Origin: Mycolicibacterium frederiksbergense
Lineage (GTDB): Bacteria > Actinomycetota > Actinomycetes > Mycobacteriales > Mycobacteriaceae
Assembly: GCF_029893345.1 (NCBI RefSeq)
Contig: NZ_JARXVE010000004.1
Location: forward strand, 62,001 to 126,000
DNA length: 64,000 nt
Direction: 5' to 3'
Shown here: piece by piece, positions 33,315-39,749 of the stretch
How the letters are laid out: every line of letters starts with the position of its first letter
Position numbering within the stretch: position 1 is the stretch's first letter
Made by a program: the position numbers and the translations under genes
Notes under the pieces: generated by a model
Database searches by the model: none
Seen by the model: the letters and a program-made list of their open reading frames with translations, nothing else
What the model was told of the DNA's origin: nothing

Positions 33315-33796
33315 TGACCACACGCAACGAGCGGAGCCAGGCGCCCAATGTCGACGACCTGGCCCGCTCGATGCTGCTGCTGCACGGCGTGCATGAGGAT
33401 GAAGATCATCACGCCGGCAGCAGCGCCGGTGCGGGTTCACCCGCCGGATCATGGGCCAAGGCACCGGATTTCGCGTCCGATCCGCAACGGGCGGCCGCGG
33501 TCCGCGAGGCCAGCGCCCGCGACCGCGAGCGCTACCTGACTTCAGGCCTGGTGTCGGTGGACTGCCGGTTCTGCCACGTGTCGGTGCAGGTGAAGAAGCT
33601 CAGCGCAGAACACACCTCGGTGCAGTGGAATTCCGAAGCGGTGCAGCGCTGCGCGACATTCGAGGAAATCCGTTCCACCGGTGGGGATCCGGCCCGGGCC
33701 CGGTCATGCCCGCGACTGACCGACAGCATCAAGCATGCCGTCGCCGAAGGCTGCCTGGAAGAGGTGTCGTCGGCGCCCTCCCCCGGCGACGGCTAG
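33314..33796 (+). CDS. Conserved hypothetical protein with Cys pairs (Rv3527 type)
   Basis: 160 residues, coupled to kshA by ATGA. A low-complexity, His/Ser/Gly-rich N-terminal part (DEDHHAGSSAGAGSPAGSWA) leads to a compact domain with DCRFCHVSVQVKKL, VQRCATFEEI and RSCPRLTDSIKHAVAEGCLE. This is a CxxC plus two or three more Cys, which could hold metal or a cluster. Family members follow kshA in mycobacteria and are of unknown function. Co-translation suggests a role with KshA, for example in cluster supply or electron transfer (speculative). Confidence 0.78.
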   Translation: MTTRNERSQAPNVDDLARSMLLLHGVHEDEDHHAGSSAGAGSPAGSWAKAPDFASDPQRAAAVREASARDRERYLTSGLVSVDCRFCHVSVQVKKLSAEHTSVQWNSEAVQRCATFEEIRSTGGDPARARSCPRLTDSIKHAVAEGCLEEVSSAPSPGDG

Positions 33797-33808
33797 CCCG
33801 CCGTCCCC

Positions 33809-33870
33809 CGCGAGCAGACACAGAATCGTACGAAAACGCCTCGGGTGATGCGATTCCGCGTCTGCTCGCG
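33809..33870. terminator. Bipartite hairpin between convergent genes
   Basis: CGCGAGCAGAC (33809-33819) pairs with 33860-33870, and AATCG (33824-33828) with 33851-33855, around a 22-base loop. It lies between the kshA unit and the convergent sulfotransferase gene. Confidence 0.6.
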
Positions 33871-33878
33871 CAAAGAAA

Positions 33879-35036
33879 CTACAGGCCCTTGAACCGCTCC
33901 TTGACTGTCTCGGCGGTCAACCCGTAATCGGCGAGTGCGTAGGTGTGTTTCGGCGCGCGCGGACCTTGCTTGCTGGCCGCGTCCACCTGCTCGACGGCGG
34001 CACGGGCCGCATCGGTGTAGGGCAACCCGAAGTGACGGTAGATGTTCTCCACCGTCGCCAACGGATCGGCGATGAACTCGAAGTAGTCGACGTCGTAGAA
34101 CTGTGCCGAATCATGCTTGCGCCGTTCGGCATCGAACAGTTCCAGCCCGCGCGACCAGGTCTCGAGTGCGTCGGCGCCGATCTGGGCGCCGACGAAGCTG
34201 TTCGACCAACCGGCGGTGGTCTGCTGCGCCAGTGAGCACATCGAGGCCAGGATGGTCTCGGCCGGACGGTGGCATTGGATGACCAGTGCGTCCGGATAGG
34301 TCGCGAACACCGCGTCGAGCGCGAACAGGTGACTGGGGTTCTTGAGCACCCAACGCTTCTCGGGCTCGTTCAGCCCGATCAGCTGCAGGTTCTTCCGGTG
34401 CCGCTGGTAGGACTTGGTCCAATCCTGCCGGGCCAGCCACTGCGAGTAGGTCGGCACATGGGCCAGCGTCTCGTAGGACACCGAGTGCAACGACTGGCGC
34501 AGCAACTGCCAGCATTCCTCGACCTCGTCCGCGGTCATAAAGTGCAGACCCGTGTAATCCGGGTTCTCCTCATGCGCCTTCTTGAACCGGGCATCGAGCG
34601 CACTGAAAACCGGGTTGTCCGGCCAGGTTTCACGCGGCGGCCGCGGCTGCGGGAACTCCGCCAGCCACATCTCCAAACCCTGATGCATCGGATCCGCGGT
34701 CAGCAAGCGGTGGATCACCGTGGTGCCGGTGCGCGGCAGGCCGGTGACGAAGATCGGCCGCTCGATCGGCACATCGACGTGCTGCGGGTACTGCTTGAAC
34801 GCAGCCTCCGAAACCAGACGGGCCACCAGCGCGTTTCGCGTGAAGAAGCGCTGCATCTTGCTGCCGAGCTCGGTCAGATCGGCGTCGCGCTGATACGAAT
34901 CCAGCAGCACCCCGAGGGCTTCCAGGTAGTTGTCGTCGTCGGTGCCGAAATCGTCCAGACCGCACGCCTTCACCGCCGAGGCGTGCAGATCCTCGACGGT
35001 GCCCACGTTGGTCCGGCCATTGGTGCCGCTTGTCAT
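33879..35036 (-). CDS. Sulfotransferase-family protein, copy 2 (Rv3529c)
   Basis: 385 residues, the Rv3529c length. P-loop-like PAPS motif IFVTGLPRTGTTVIHRLLTA at about residues 95-114; YPDALVIQCHRPAETILASM is the second phosphate-binding region; WVLKNPSHLFALDAVF is shared with copy 1 at 22080. The ATG at 35036 overlaps the SDR stop (ATGA); the frame continues far upstream but inside the SDR gene. Third gene of the KstR-controlled DUF1214-SDR-sulfotransferase unit. Confidence 0.87.
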   Translation of the reverse strand: MTSGTNGRTNVGTVEDLHASAVKACGLDDFGTDDDNYLEALGVLLDSYQRDADLTELGSKMQRFFTRNALVARLVSEAAFKQYPQHVDVPIERPIFVTGLPRTGTTVIHRLLTADPMHQGLEMWLAEFPQPRPPRETWPDNPVFSALDARFKKAHEENPDYTGLHFMTADEVEECWQLLRQSLHSVSYETLAHVPTYSQWLARQDWTKSYQRHRKNLQLIGLNEPEKRWVLKNPSHLFALDAVFATYPDALVIQCHRPAETILASMCSLAQQTTAGWSNSFVGAQIGADALETWSRGLELFDAERRKHDSAQFYDVDYFEFIADPLATVENIYRHFGLPYTDAARAAVEQVDAASKQGPRAPKHTYALADYGLTAETVKERFKGL

Positions 35037-35812
35037 GCCTTGTATTCTCCGCAGTTCACATCCAACGCCTGTCCGGTGATGCCGCTGGACAGATCGCTGG
35101 CCATGAACAGGATCGCCGAGGCCACCTCGTCCTCGGTCGGCAGCCGCTTGAGGTCGGATGACGCCGCGGTGGCCTTGTAGATCTCGTCGACGGTGGTGCC
35201 GAACTTGCCCGCCTGGTGGGCGAAGTAACTCTCCAGCGTGCCGCCCCAGATGTAGCCGGGCAGAATCGAATTCACCCGGATTCCCTGGTCGCCCAGTTCG
35301 GTGGCCAACGTCTGCGACATGGCCAGCAGGGCCGACTTGGCCATCTTGTAGGCGCCGTACTTGGCCTGCGAGTGCCGCACCACCATGGAGTTCACATTGA
35401 CGACGGAGCCCTTGGACTGGGCCAGCGCCGGAGTGAAGGCCTGGACCATCCGCAGCGCGCCGAACACCGTGAGCTCGATGGCATCGCGCATGTGCTCGAA
35501 AGTGGTGTTGGCGAAGGGTTTCATCGACGGCACCCGGAACGCGTTGTTGATCAACACGTCGACCTTGCCGTATGCCTCGATCGACGCGTCGACCAGATTG
35601 TTCACCTGAGCCTCGTCGGTGATGTCGGTGCCGACCGAGATCGCGCGACGGCCGAGATCGGTGACCTGCTTGGCCACCTCGTCGAGCCGCTCCACGGTGC
35701 GCGCGGCCAGCACCAGATCGGCACCGGCCTCGGCACAACGACGCGCCAGCGTGGTGCCCAGGGCGGGCCCGACGCCGCTGATCACCACAACCTTGTTCTC
35801 CAGGAGTTCCAT
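35033..35812 (-). CDS. Short-chain dehydrogenase (Rv3530c type)
   Basis: 259-residue classical SDR. Cofactor motif ISGVGPALGTTLARR (Gly-x3-Gly-x-Gly variant) at residues 11-25, LINNAFRVPS with NNA, catalytic Ser in NVNSMVVRHS, and Tyr-x3-Lys in YKMAKSALLAMSQT. The C-terminal end has GITGQALDVNCGEYKA. The SDR is the middle gene of the unit and is the gene missing from the paralogous pair at 22-24 kb. Likely acts on a hydroxy or keto group of a sterol intermediate (inference). Confidence 0.87.
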   Translation of the reverse strand: MELLENKVVVISGVGPALGTTLARRCAEAGADLVLAARTVERLDEVAKQVTDLGRRAISVGTDITDEAQVNNLVDASIEAYGKVDVLINNAFRVPSMKPFANTTFEHMRDAIELTVFGALRMVQAFTPALAQSKGSVVNVNSMVVRHSQAKYGAYKMAKSALLAMSQTLATELGDQGIRVNSILPGYIWGGTLESYFAHQAGKFGTTVDEIYKATAASSDLKRLPTEDEVASAILFMASDLSSGITGQALDVNCGEYKA

Positions 35813-35815
35813 GCG

Positions 35816-36943
35816 CTAACCCACCATCCTTTCGCCGATTTGCTTTTGACGCAGTGCGATTCGCTCGCGCCAGTCCTGCTCTGAGATCTTGTTGGAGTCG
35901 TAGTACGGCAGCACCGAAGCGATCTGGTCGATGTCGACGATCTCGATACTCGGGCCGTCGGCCTCGGTGAGCTCGCGCGACACCCGCTGCCACCGGAACT
36001 GCAGGTAACCCTTGGTGTGCCCGAGCGTCTCACACCAGTTGATGACGCCGGGATTGGAGTCGGAGACCACGATGCGGATCTTGCCGTCCGGATCCGCTTG
36101 CGCCTGAGTGCCATTCAGTGAGGTCTGGTGATTGATGTAGTCCAGCGAGATGTACCAGAGGCTGCCGAGCTGGAAGCCGAGGTACGGCGCGTCGCCGACC
36201 GGGAGCGTGATGACGATGGCCTGACCTGCTGACAGGTCGTAGTGTCCGACCGACGAGTACTGGGTGGCCAGCCCGCCCGGCGTCAACCGCGGCGCGGTGA
36301 GCGTGTTGACCGGCAGGTTGTCGTAGAACCACTTCGGGAATTGCAGCCACGTCTTGACCCGCTGCACCAGCTGCTTGCCTGCCACCTCGTAGCGCTTGGC
36401 GATGAGCTCTTTGGTCAAGGGCGGCGGTGCGGTGCCCGCGGTATCCGTGCGCGCGATCGCGAACGATCCGCGCTGGGCCGCCCAGTCGTTGTACACCTCG
36501 CGAATCACCAGTTGCGACGGCACCGCCGGAGTGAACCGCCACTCGAAGGTGCCGTCGGCGGCGATGTCCAGCTTGCGATCGTCGAACGCGGTCTCGCTGT
36601 CGGGCACGTTGTCGTCGGTGTACTCACCGCCGAGCAGCTGGAAGCTCACGTCGGTCGTGGTGCCACGGCGTCCGGTGACGACGTACTCATTGCCCGGCTG
36701 CACCCTGGTGCCGAAGTACATGGTGTCGGGATTGTCCAGGCCCATCTTGGTGAAGGGTCCGGTTCCGCTGTGCAGGAACGGATGGTCACGGTCGTAATCG
36801 AAGGCAACGTGGGTGCAGGCTGCGATACACCCGCCCAGGTACTGCAGACCTTCCAGGAGGTCGGCTTCGGATTCGATGAATGGCGCTGCTGTGACCAGGC
36901 GTTCGGCCTCGGCGATGGCGTCGGCCAATGGTTGCGAGTACAT
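35816..36943 (-). CDS. DUF1214-domain protein, copy 2 (Rv3531c)
   Basis: 375 residues, the Rv3531c length. N-terminal helical part (PLADAIAEAERLVTAAPFIE) and a C-terminal DUF1214 domain: AIVITLPVGDAPYLGFQLGS, LWYISLDYINHQTSLNGTQA, KIRIVVSDSNPGVINWCETL, GHTKGYLQFRWQRV. First gene of the three-gene unit. ATG 36943 was chosen over an open frame reaching 37018, which would run into the KstR operator. A 16-bp inverted repeat at 36961 and a KstR site at 37004 lie upstream. Confidence 0.85.
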   Translation of the reverse strand: MYSQPLADAIAEAERLVTAAPFIESEADLLEGLQYLGGCIAACTHVAFDYDRDHPFLHSGTGPFTKMGLDNPDTMYFGTRVQPGNEYVVTGRRGTTTDVSFQLLGGEYTDDNVPDSETAFDDRKLDIAADGTFEWRFTPAVPSQLVIREVYNDWAAQRGSFAIARTDTAGTAPPPLTKELIAKRYEVAGKQLVQRVKTWLQFPKWFYDNLPVNTLTAPRLTPGGLATQYSSVGHYDLSAGQAIVITLPVGDAPYLGFQLGSLWYISLDYINHQTSLNGTQAQADPDGKIRIVVSDSNPGVINWCETLGHTKGYLQFRWQRVSRELTEADGPSIEIVDIDQIASVLPYYDSNKISEQDWRERIALRQKQIGERMVG

Positions 36944-36960
36944 GCGACTCCCGCTCTCTT

Positions 36961-36976
36961 GGTCCAATACTGGACC
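36961..36976. promoter_or_regulatory. Inverted repeat between the DUF1214 start and the KstR site
   Basis: GGTCCA-ATAC-TGGACC, a perfect 6-4-6 palindrome 17 bases upstream of the DUF1214 start. The divergent gene is an IclR regulator, so this is a candidate IclR operator. Confidence 0.5.
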
Positions 36977-37003
36977 GCAGTGGTAGAGTTTCTGACCTGA
37001 CAG

Positions 37004-37017
37004 TAGAACGCGTTCCA
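37004..37017. promoter_or_regulatory. KstR operator between the DUF1214 unit and iclR
   Basis: TAGAACGCGTTCCA matches TnnAACnnGTTnnA, 60 bases from the DUF1214 start and 36 bases from the IclR start. Confidence 0.85.
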
Positions 37018-37053
37018 ATTCGCGTCAATGTTTGAACCCGCGAGGGAGGACCG

Positions 37054-37971
37054 ATGCCAGACGCCGAACCGGCCGGTCGCGCCTCACCGCCCACCGCACG
37101 GGTGGTTGCGATCCTGGACTTTCTGTCCCGCCATCCGCAGGAACGGTTCGGGCTCTCGGAACTGGCCCGCCGGGTCGGGCTGAGCAAGCCAACCTGCCTG
37201 GGCATACTCAGCACACTCGCCGAGTCGGGCTACCTGGTGCGCGAAACCGGGGAGAACAGCCGGGACAAGTCCTATCGCCTCGGCCCGGCGCTGATCTCGC
37301 TCGGCCACATGGCCCAGGAATCGATGCGCGTCAACCCCGCGGCCCGCGCCGAACTACGCGCACTGTCAGCCGCTTTCGACACCTCCGCGGGCCTGTCCGC
37401 CGTCGTCGATGACCGGATCACCGTCCTGGAACTGGTCGGGCCGCCGGGCCGCGACGTCGGGGTGCGGGTCGGACAGAGCTATCCGTTCGCACCTCCCGTC
37501 GGCCTGATGTTCGTGCTGTGGGACGACGACGCGCTACGGGCCTGGCTGGCCAAGGCGCCGACCGTCCCGCTGCGCACCGAATCGGCTCGGCTGCAACGGG
37601 TGATCGACAACTGCCGTGCCGACGGCTATCTGGTGGAGCGCCTGACACCGGGAGGCCGCCGGCTCTACGCGTTGATGGCCGGCATGTCGACGAATCTGCC
37701 CGACGAACTGCGCGCGCTGCTGAGCGAGCTGGTGTCCGACATCGGCGAGCGGGTCTATCTGCGTGACGAGGGCCCGGGCGGCCGCAAACCGCATGACATC
37801 AGCGTCATTTCGGCGCCGGTGTTCGACCACTACCAGCGCCAGATCATGGCCGCCTCACTGCACATCGGAACGGCATTGACGGACAAGGAGATCACCGATC
37901 GAGCCCGCGCGCTGGTGGCGACCGCCGATGCGGTGACGAAGCAACTGGGCGGGGTCAAGCCGCGGCACTGA
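37054..37971 (+). CDS. IclR-family transcriptional regulator
   Basis: 305 residues. Winged helix-turn-helix at about residues 14-75: TARVVAILDFLSRHPQERFG, then LSELARRVGLSKPTCLGILS and YLVRETGENSRDKSYRLGPA. The C-terminal IclR effector domain spans about 95-270 (VNPAARAELRALSAAFDTSA, VGVRVGQSYPFAPPVGLMFV). ATG 37054 with GGGAGG upstream. Divergent from the DUF1214-SDR-sulfotransferase unit with a shared KstR site, so it is probably a secondary, intermediate-sensing regulator of that unit (inference). Confidence 0.87.
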   Translation: MPDAEPAGRASPPTARVVAILDFLSRHPQERFGLSELARRVGLSKPTCLGILSTLAESGYLVRETGENSRDKSYRLGPALISLGHMAQESMRVNPAARAELRALSAAFDTSAGLSAVVDDRITVLELVGPPGRDVGVRVGQSYPFAPPVGLMFVLWDDDALRAWLAKAPTVPLRTESARLQRVIDNCRADGYLVERLTPGGRRLYALMAGMSTNLPDELRALLSELVSDIGERVYLRDEGPGGRKPHDISVISAPVFDHYQRQIMAASLHIGTALTDKEITDRARALVATADAVTKQLGGVKPRH

Positions 37972-37986
37972 CGCGCCGCAGCACGC

Positions 37987-38313
37987 TCAGAAGTTGTTGC
38001 AGGTGTCGAAGGCCGTCTGCAGAAGTCCCAGATACTGCTGATTGGCCGGATAACTCACGATGGCCTCGGCCATGCGCTGGCGTTGAGCCGTTGGCGCAGC
38101 GAGGAACTGACGCAACGCCGATTGCGCCATCGGCGATTGGCTCGCCCTGGCATCTTGGGCAGTCAACGCCGCCATCACCTGGTTGTAACTGCAGGTTGTA
38201 TTGACGGCCGAGTCCAGATTGGGATCTGCTGACGCGGTACCGGCCCCGGCGGTCAGCGACAATGCCAGGCTGCCGACTGCGACAGCCAGTTTGATTGGTG
38301 ATAGTTCCATCAT
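37987..38313 (-). CDS. Secreted hemophore-related protein (Rv0203-like)
   Basis: 108 residues with a clear Sec signal peptide (KLAVAVGSLALSLTAGAGTASADP, cleaved near residue 29). The mature part of about 80 residues is helical and has two Cys, TTCSYNQVMAAL and FDTCNNF, placed as in the mycobacterial hemophore-like family (disulfide between first and last helix). The motif FLAAPTAQRQRMAEAIVSYP is the usual family centre. A heme role is by family only. Double ATG at 38313 and 38310, with GGGGAGGAGG upstream. Confidence 0.72.
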   Translation of the reverse strand: MMELSPIKLAVAVGSLALSLTAGAGTASADPNLDSAVNTTCSYNQVMAALTAQDARASQSPMAQSALRQFLAAPTAQRQRMAEAIVSYPANQQYLGLLQTAFDTCNNF

Positions 38314-38328
38314 GTGTGGACCTCCTCC

Positions 38329-38522
38329 CCTGAGGCCCGGACTTTACTCGCCCAACCTGTAGAAATCACTGCGCATGTTGAGCGGCGGGAAGTCGGCCCT
38401 CATCAGGTCTGAGTAGCAGCGAACGCACCACCGAGCGGGGAGCGGTGTCCCGCAGCAGCGCACTGGCCGGGCGCGGACGCACCCGTTGCGGCCACCAGAA
38501 CCAGCGTCCCAGCAGCGCGGCA
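38329..38522. repeat. Direct repeat copy A: remnant of an mmpL 3' end
   Basis: About 194 bases almost identical to 44351-44543, which covers the last 130 bases of mmpL4b and 63 bases downstream. Over the best-aligned 142 bases I count five mismatches. The stop codon of the mmpL frame is lost here (TCA to TCG in plus orientation). The homology stops sharply at 38522. It is a fragment, not a gene. Confidence 0.85.
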
Positions 38523-38757
38523 GGCATCAAACCCGTGACGGTTCACAACTCCGGTGACAGCTTTCCTCGAAGGAATCGCATCGACCAGCCACCCACACCG
38601 TCTCGGTGACGCTATAAGCGCATCGGCATGCAATTCCTTGTGCTCGTCAGTTAACGCACCCACCGCGTATGAAACCTATCCAGAACCGCTGGCAGTGCAT
38701 TCTCATTCACGGTGATCGTCCGCGATCCGGTCTGGAAATTGGCGCTCCGACCAGTGG
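38523..38757. other. No convincing gene (235 bases)
   Basis: Between the mmpL fragment and the small minus-strand gene. A minus-strand frame from about 38760 down to 38651 reads GRSANFQTGSRTITVNENAL before its stop and could be the frameshifted rest of that gene. Nothing else is seen. Confidence 0.4.
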
Positions 38758-38961
38758 CTATAAGGAATATTGAGATCGGGTTGGTATTTGTCGGGCAGGC
38801 CACAGAATACGATGGGCGTGGCTGGGCATCAAACCATTGCCACCTGTTTTGGTAAGCCATGCCTCGAGGTTCTGAAGCACCTCGGGGTACCTCCACCGCG
38901 CGTGTTGGCGGTCGACCATATCGACGCACCGGCTGGCGTTCAATTCAGATTTCCGGATCAT
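38758..38961 (-). CDS. Small hypothetical protein, possibly frameshifted
   Basis: 67-residue frame (IRKSELNASRCVDMVDRQHA, RWRYPEVLQNLEAWLTKTGG) overlapping the stop of the upstream gene as ATGA, which argues that it is really translated. After its stop, another minus-strand frame continues with a protein-like sequence (TGSRTITVNENALPAVLDRF) ending at 38651. The original gene may therefore have been about 100 residues and is now broken by a shift near 38765. No family recognised. Confidence 0.45.
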   Translation of the reverse strand: MIRKSELNASRCVDMVDRQHARWRYPEVLQNLEAWLTKTGGNGLMPSHAHRILWPARQIPTRSQYSL

Positions 38962-39383
38962 GCGCCGCCTGAGTTTTGAATTAGTGGGTTCGTTCTGAGT
39001 ACTGGCAGCGGATAAATGTGGTCACTATCTGCGGAGTGCATGCTGTCATACAAGCCAATGGTGTATAAACCCGCGGATTCCACTCGCATGGGGAGGTGTT
39101 GGGTGAAGACCCGGAACTTGACGGGTGCGGGGGGATTGTCGTGCCAATGCCAACCGAACTCCAAAGTGCCTACGCGTTCACCGTCTGGCGAGGTGGCGAT
39201 GATGTACTGGACCGGGTCGTAATCGGCGCCGCCGGGGGCGCAGAAGGCGACGACCATGGGGATGGTGATCTGGGCGGGGAAGTTGTCCACGTAACAACTC
39301 GTCATTGGGAAGCCCTTGGTGGTGATTCCGCCGGCGTCCTCATCGATTGCGCTCAGTGATGCCGCGAACGCGACGACACGCAT
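38958..39383 (-). CDS. Uncharacterised small protein, DUF6941-like (tentative)
   Basis: 141 residues, beta-rich, no signal or membrane segment: RVVAFAASLSAIDEDAGGIT, FPAQITIPMVVAFCAPGGAD, YIIATSPDGERVGTLEFGWH, ESAGLYTIGLYD. The layout (strand, Pro-rich turn, acidic loop, final GLY strand) recalls the DUF6941 family of unknown function, but I am not certain. ATG 39383 has GAGAGGAGAG upstream. Base composition is less GC-rich than its neighbours, which fits recent acquisition. Confidence 0.55.
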   Translation of the reverse strand: MRVVAFAASLSAIDEDAGGITTKGFPMTSCYVDNFPAQITIPMVVAFCAPGGADYDPVQYIIATSPDGERVGTLEFGWHWHDNPPAPVKFRVFTQHLPMRVESAGLYTIGLYDSMHSADSDHIYPLPVLRTNPLIQNSGGA

Positions 39384-39749
39384 GCGCTCTCCTCTCGGTG
39401 TGGAAATTGTCGCGACCAACATAGGCCAGCGCCTTGAACACCCCCGCGGCAGTAGCGATCCGCGCTGAGCCCGGGGTGGCCCCGCGGTGAGGGATTCGTT
39501 GTGTTTACGACGGGGCTTTGACTCACGGAAGTCCCGTTTTGCCTGTTGGGCGGGTGCACGGCGTGGACGCCTTCAAAGTATTGACTTCCGCTAACAATCC
39601 TCAAAATGAATCGCCTGTAAGTCTTTACCTGGCTGGCCTGGTAAAGACTTACAGGCGATTCAGGTCCTCGATCGCGATGCTTGCCGCTATTGTGCCCTTT
39701 CACAGGCGGATCACAGGTTCCGCGGAGAACGGACCAAAGGGGTTCTTGT
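39384..39749. other. Intergenic region upstream of the PGRS gene
   Basis: 366 bases without a believable gene. It holds the perfect inverted repeat at 39607-39662 and the ribosome site of the PGRS gene (AAAGGGG at about 39736). The divergent gene at 39383 and the PGRS gene must both have promoters here. Confidence 0.5.
39607..39662. repeat. Perfect 23-bp inverted repeat
   Basis: Arms 39607-39629 and 39640-39662 are exact complements, with a 10-base loop TGGCTGGCCT. It lies 88 bases before the PGRS start codon, inside a divergent intergenic region. It is not followed by a T-run, so it is not an obvious terminator. Confidence 0.85.

Noticed and set aside
33150-35993. A 704-residue fused SDR-sulfotransferase read from the open frame ending at 33879
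   Set aside because: The upstream part is the out-of-frame shadow of the SDR gene. The sulfotransferase begins at the ATGA junction at 35036.
37084-37308. Minus-strand small frame opposite the iclR gene
   Set aside because: It lies antisense to the winged-helix domain of IclR, has no ribosome site and no recognisable family.
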